This document shows positions 6,126-9,096 of a stretch of 9,096 nt of DNA, in pieces. The stretch is from Bacteroidales bacterium (lineage in GTDB: Bacteria; Bacteroidota; Bacteroidia; Bacteroidales; B18-G4). Numbering within the stretch: the stretch's first letter is position 1; every line of letters starts with the position of its first letter. The translations under genes and the position numbers were made by a program. Where the stretch lies: positions 1 to 9,096 of the forward strand of contig JAUXCL010000086.1 of assembly GCA_030618905.1 (NCBI GenBank), in the 5' to 3' direction. Under the pieces are notes generated by a model that had not been told where the DNA came from, searched no databases, and saw nothing but the letters and a program-made list of their open reading frames with translations.

Positions 6126-6842
6126 TTAATAAAGAATGTACTTCTCACAAATACTTTTAATCCCAGGCAGGTTTAGTATTCTAATTTCCTTGCCTTCAAG
6201 GCTTATTACCTTATTCTTTTCAAGTTCAGCCAGCTCCCTGATAACAGTTGCATAAGTTGTACCCGATAAACTTGCGATATCTTTACGGGAAGGCGTATAC
6301 ATTAACATTGACTCATCGTGTTTGTCAAAACCGAATGACCGAACTATTGTTAATAGGGCAAATGTGACCTTCTCTAAAGCAGACATTACTAAAAACAATT
6401 TCACGCGAGTTTCTGATTCTCTTAGCTGGCCGGCAAAGAACTGCACCAGGTATAAAGCCATATCCGGATTCGCTTTAATTGCTTTATAAAAGATATCAAT
6501 CGGGATGAAAGTTACTTGCGATTTTTCAAGTGTCACAGCAGAAACGGGATAGATCTTATTTCCACCCAGGCCTTGGTATCCCAGAATGTATTCTTGTGAA
6601 GCAAAGCTTATTATCCTTTCTTTCCCATCACCATATGAGCTAACGATTTTAATCTTACCGGCAAATATTTCATATACTCCGGTAACTGGTTCACCTGCTG
6701 AAAAAATAGTTGCCCCGGGAGGATAGTCAGTAGTAGTTTTATTTAAAGTTATAATTGGCTTCCACTCCTCAGAGCAATACTTGTTGATAAAGCAGTTATA
6801 GTGTGTACAAGTTTCGCATTTTCTTTTTGTGACAGTCGCCAT
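6126..6842 (-). CDS. Crp/Fnr family transcriptional regulator with N-terminal four-cysteine motif
   Basis: This 238-residue cytoplasmic regulator has three visible parts. Residues 9-23 carry Cys9-x2-Cys12-x4-Cys17-x5-Cys23, which could hold an Fe-S cluster as in FNR, although the spacing differs from E. coli FNR and all four cysteines are N-terminal. Residues about 30-125 are the cyclic-nucleotide-binding-like beta-roll (PPGATIFSAGEPVTGVYEIFAGKIKI, here split as 41-50 and 51-66), with ILGYQGLGG at 86-94 as in the phylum's Fnr-like proteins. A long dimer helix follows, then a winged helix-turn-helix (about 170-225) with recognition helix SGTTYATVIRELAE at 193-206. The helix has Ala198 where CRP and FNR have their DNA-contacting Glu. 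The start lies 29 bp after the narK stop, so it is in the transporter operon and probably controls it in response to oxygen, NO or nitrate status; the signal itself is inference. Confidence 0.94.
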   Translation of the reverse strand: MATVTKRKCETCTHYNCFINKYCSEEWKPIITLNKTTTDYPPGATIFSAGEPVTGVYEIFAGKIKIVSSYGDGKERIISFASQEYILGYQGLGGNKIYPVSAVTLEKSQVTFIPIDIFYKAIKANPDMALYLVQFFAGQLRESETRVKLFLVMSALEKVTFALLTIVRSFGFDKHDESMLMYTPSRKDIASLSGTTYATVIRELAELEKNKVISLEGKEIRILNLPGIKSICEKYILY

Positions 6843-6871
6843 TATCCAATTATATTTTAATATTCACTTTC

Positions 6872-8476
6872 CTATGGATTTTTAATTTCTGCTTTTGGCC
6901 CCTGGTAGAACCACCAATTAAGAATTAAACAGAACAAATAATAAATGGCGAATCCATACAATGCATATTCAGGTGTGCCATTTTGAATTTGCTTACCAAA
7001 TACCTTTGGAATTATAAATGCACCATAAGCAGCAATTGCAGCCGGCCAGCCCAGTACGGGACCGGCTTGTTCCTTACTGAAGATATATGGGATACTTCTA
7101 AAAGTAGATCCATTTCCAATTCCGGTGGTTAAAAACAATATCATAAAGCTGCTGAAGAAAGGCCACCAATATTGCTCAGGTGTTGCGCTGTTTCGAGCCT
7201 GAATCACAAAATAAGCTACTGCCAGGGTTGCCAGAATTTGTGCAATAGTACTCATTGCCGTAACCTTTGCTCCGCTGTTTATCTTATCAGAAAACCAACC
7301 TCCCACAGGGCGGATTAATGCGCCAATAACAGGTCCAAGAAATACCCACATCATAAAATTAGGGGCATTAGGATTTACAAAACCCGGATCGCTGGGATTG
7401 GTATAAACAAATATATCCTGGCTCAATTTTGGAAATGCTGCGGAAAACCCGATAAATGAGCCAAATGTCATCGTATAAATGACTGTCATTACCCAATTGT
7501 GCTTGTTTCTGAATATAGCGAACTGTTTGTTGAGGTTTGTTTTGATCTCCCCCGGCGTAGCATACTTCATTAACATAACTGTCAATACTATCACCACGGG
7601 TAATACAATCCACATATTGATCTTTAACTGGGTTAGAAGATATGCACCCGTCCCGGCAGCAACCAATCCCAGCAAGACCATATATAGTGTTTTTGAAACA
7701 CCTTGTATAGTGGTTGGCAATTTGGGTGTGCCTGTAATTACATTATTCATTCCGAAAAAGGCAGCAATGGCGGCTAACCCGAGTAGCGGGACCCATACCC
7801 AACCTGCGTTCTGAAGGCCTGAGAGCGCCTCGCCATAAACCTTATTTCCATCGGCACCAATGGCACCAAACAGAAAAAAGCCAATTATCCAGGGAATGGT
7901 TTTCTGCATCACCCCTACTCCCAGGTTTCCGATTCCTGCATTCAATCCCAATGATGTTCCCTGCATACGTTTTGGGAAAAAGAAACTGATATTGCTCATA
8001 GAAGACGAAAAGTTTCCCCCTCCAAAACCTGAAAGGCCCGCATAAATGGCGAAGGTCAGATAAGGTGTATTCACGTCCTGTAATGCAAAGCCAACCCCGA
8101 TTGCAGGAATTAGCAACAACAGGGTGCTAACGAATATTACGTTTCGTCCGCCTCCCAAAGAAATAAGGAAGGAATTTGGAATTCGCAATGTGGCACCGGC
8201 CAGCCCGGCAATGGCAGGCAAGGTATAGTAAAGGCTGTTTATTTCCTTCAACTTAGCTATTATCTGCTCCGGATTCATTTCGGCTGTGATCATCCCGAAA
8301 TTAAAACCAAATTCTTTTAGTTTAGCTGCAATAATGCTCCACATGATCCAGACTGCAAAAGCCAGCAGCAAGGCAGGTATGGATATCCAGAGGTTTTTAT
8401 TTGCTATTTTATGCCCGGTTGTTTTCCAGAAATTCTCATCTTCAACATTCCAGACGGATAGGTTTACTTTTGACAT
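6872..8476 (-). CDS. narK: Nitrate/nitrite transporter, NarK (NarK2-type) MFS porter
   Basis: This is a 534-residue inner-membrane protein of the major facilitator superfamily, nitrate/nitrite porter family, with about 12 hydrophobic helices. The first signature, GLSGFGGGNFSSSMSNISFF (147-166), is followed by FPKRMQG and GLNAGIGNLGVG. The second signature, TTGIGNGSTFRSIP, is at 450-463. Arg98 in ATLRIPNSF (95-103) corresponds to the substrate-binding Arg89 of E. coli NarK. Arg389 in GALIRPVGGWFSDK is the likely equivalent of its second substrate arginine, in the MFS motif A context. Both key residues are present, so the protein should be functional. The overall form fits the NarK2/NarU branch, associated with nitrate/nitrite exchange during nitrate respiration. 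It is slightly longer than E. coli NarK (463), mainly through an N-terminal extension and an insertion at 61-80. It sits 86 bp after the NarK1-type gene. Confidence 0.95.
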   Translation of the reverse strand: MSKVNLSVWNVEDENFWKTTGHKIANKNLWISIPALLLAFAVWIMWSIIAAKLKEFGFNFGMITAEMNPEQIIAKLKEINSLYYTLPAIAGLAGATLRIPNSFLISLGGGRNVIFVSTLLLLIPAIGVGFALQDVNTPYLTFAIYAGLSGFGGGNFSSSMSNISFFFPKRMQGTSLGLNAGIGNLGVGVMQKTIPWIIGFFLFGAIGADGNKVYGEALSGLQNAGWVWVPLLGLAAIAAFFGMNNVITGTPKLPTTIQGVSKTLYMVLLGLVAAGTGAYLLTQLKINMWIVLPVVIVLTVMLMKYATPGEIKTNLNKQFAIFRNKHNWVMTVIYTMTFGSFIGFSAAFPKLSQDIFVYTNPSDPGFVNPNAPNFMMWVFLGPVIGALIRPVGGWFSDKINSGAKVTAMSTIAQILATLAVAYFVIQARNSATPEQYWWPFFSSFMILFLTTGIGNGSTFRSIPYIFSKEQAGPVLGWPAAIAAYGAFIIPKVFGKQIQNGTPEYALYGFAIYYLFCLILNWWFYQGPKAEIKNP

Positions 8477-8562
8477 TGTATTGTTGGTTATTGGTTATTT
8501 GATCACGTATATTAACTCCTTATCTCAGGTCTATGTACTTGTTTCTAAAGCATATTTTCTCA
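8477..8562. other. Gap between the two nitrate transporter genes
   Basis: This is an 86-bp AT-rich spacer within the presumed operon. On the + strand it contains a two-copy heptamer, TTGGTTA, at 8484-8497, right before the narK start on the opposite strand. TGATCA at 8500-8505 resembles half an FNR site but lacks the second half at the right spacing. No terminator is seen, which supports read-through, and no clear TAnnTTTG promoter box reads leftward. Confidence 0.5.
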
Positions 8563-9096
8563 TTACTCTTCAGCAAATGATCCTTTCGGTTCCCGTAACA
8601 TCACCCAGCAAAACAAAAAGCTGCCAAGGGCTCCGGCAGATAAAATGTAAAAGAATGTTTTATCATCCACAAGAGAATACAAAACCAGATAAATAACTGC
8701 GCCAACATTGCCGTAAGCGCCTGCCATACCGGCAATTTGACCAGTTTGTTCTTTCTTGATCATTGGTATAATTGCAAATGTTGCTCCCTCTGCCCCCTGC
8801 ACAAACATCGATGTTGTAATAGTTATGATTACGGCAACAACCAGCCACCACATACCATCGAAAAGAGGATTTAAAGTTTTGATGCCGTCCGCTCCCACAG
8901 GCCCATATTTTGCGATTATAGCCATACAGAAGAATCCCAGGGTAATTCCAAACATATAGATCAACATGGTTCGCTTCCTGTTATTCATCTTATCCGACAG
9001 CAATCCTCCTAATGGCCTTGCAAACAGGTTTACAAAAGCAAAAGAAGCCGCGATAATTCCCGCAAATGTTGCAGTCATGATGAGGTTGCCTTCTCC
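8563..9096 (-). CDS. Nitrate transporter, NarK1/NrtP-type MFS porter, 5'-truncated by the window edge
   Basis: This is the C-terminal 177 residues of a second nitrate/nitrite porter. The frame is open to the right edge (encoding G-E-G-N-L-I before Met at 9078), so that Met is internal. The sequence begins in the middle of the protein with SFAFVNLFARPLGGLLSDKM, the MFS motif after helix 7-8 in this family. It carries the second nitrate signature, GAEGATFAIIPMIKKEQTG, followed by GQIAGMAGAYGNVGAVIY. That form matches the NrtP/NasA/NarK1 branch (often proton-coupled nitrate uptake) rather than the NarK2 branch of its neighbour. Four to five transmembrane helices are visible, and the protein ends in a short charged tail. 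It precedes narK in the same direction and is probably the upstream gene of the operon. The promoter lies outside the window. Confidence 0.9.
   Translation of the reverse strand, partial: GEGNLIMTATFAGIIAASFAFVNLFARPLGGLLSDKMNNRKRTMLIYMFGITLGFFCMAIIAKYGPVGADGIKTLNPLFDGMWWLVVAVIITITTSMFVQGAEGATFAIIPMIKKEQTGQIAGMAGAYGNVGAVIYLVLYSLVDDKTFFYILSAGALGSFLFCWVMLREPKGSFAEE

Noticed and set aside
7368..7814. Reading frames of 81 and 111 codons on both strands inside narK
   Set aside because: They lie wholly within a well-supported transporter gene in other frames and show no recognisable domains.
8498..8512. FNR-type operator around TTGATCACG upstream of narK
   Set aside because: Only one half-site matches TTGAT; the other half (ATCAA after 4 nt) is absent in either orientation.

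Overview
The window reads as a chromosome segment of a Bacteroidota (Bacteroidetes) bacterium, probably a facultative or anaerobic environmental lineage. The evidence is a secreted protein with a C-terminal type IX secretion (T9SS) sorting domain, a Crp/Fnr regulator of the kind common in this phylum, a small beta-barrel protein ending in Phe, weak or absent Shine-Dalgarno sequences, and short AT-rich intergenic repeats. Base composition is moderately AT-rich and even across the window. There are eight protein-coding genes, two of them cut by the window edges. I see no tRNA, rRNA, CRISPR array or transposase gene, and no gene-free stretch longer than 300 bp.

Left part (1-1267): the 3' portion of a type-4/5-like Fe-S uracil-DNA glycosylase gene (+) converges on a small outer-membrane beta-barrel gene (-). 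The short gap between them holds two repeat traces: a 25-nt segment that recurs at the end of the SGNH-like gene, and a copy of an AT-rich repeat that also occurs at 5830-5960.

Centre (1328-5828, +): an MBOAT O-acyltransferase of the AlgI/DltB/PatA class is followed after 3 bp by a membrane-anchored SGNH-like protein. This is the standard two-protein layout for moving acyl groups across the inner membrane onto an extracytoplasmic glycan or polymer. After 112 bp comes a large secreted protein with Asp-box (BNR) beta-propeller motifs, a Ca-binding-like loop and a T9SS sorting domain. A repeat-rich spacer and a perfect 15-bp stem terminator close this block and separate it from the next one.

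Right part (6126-9096, all -): a nitrate/nitrite transport locus read from right to left. The C-terminal half of a NarK1/NrtP-type MFS transporter comes first, then a complete NarK2-type nitrate/nitrite porter, then a Crp/Fnr regulator with four N-terminal cysteines. The likely logic is nitrate uptake plus nitrate/nitrite exchange for nitrate respiration or assimilation, co-transcribed with a possibly redox- or NO-sensing regulator. The genes for nitrate reduction, if linked, would lie beyond the right edge.

I did not find a clearly new multi-gene system. The points most worth checking are the regulator's cysteine cluster and altered recognition helix, the pairing of two different NarK subfamilies, the interspersed repeat family, and the 25-nt duplication bracketing the beta-barrel/MBOAT/SGNH block.
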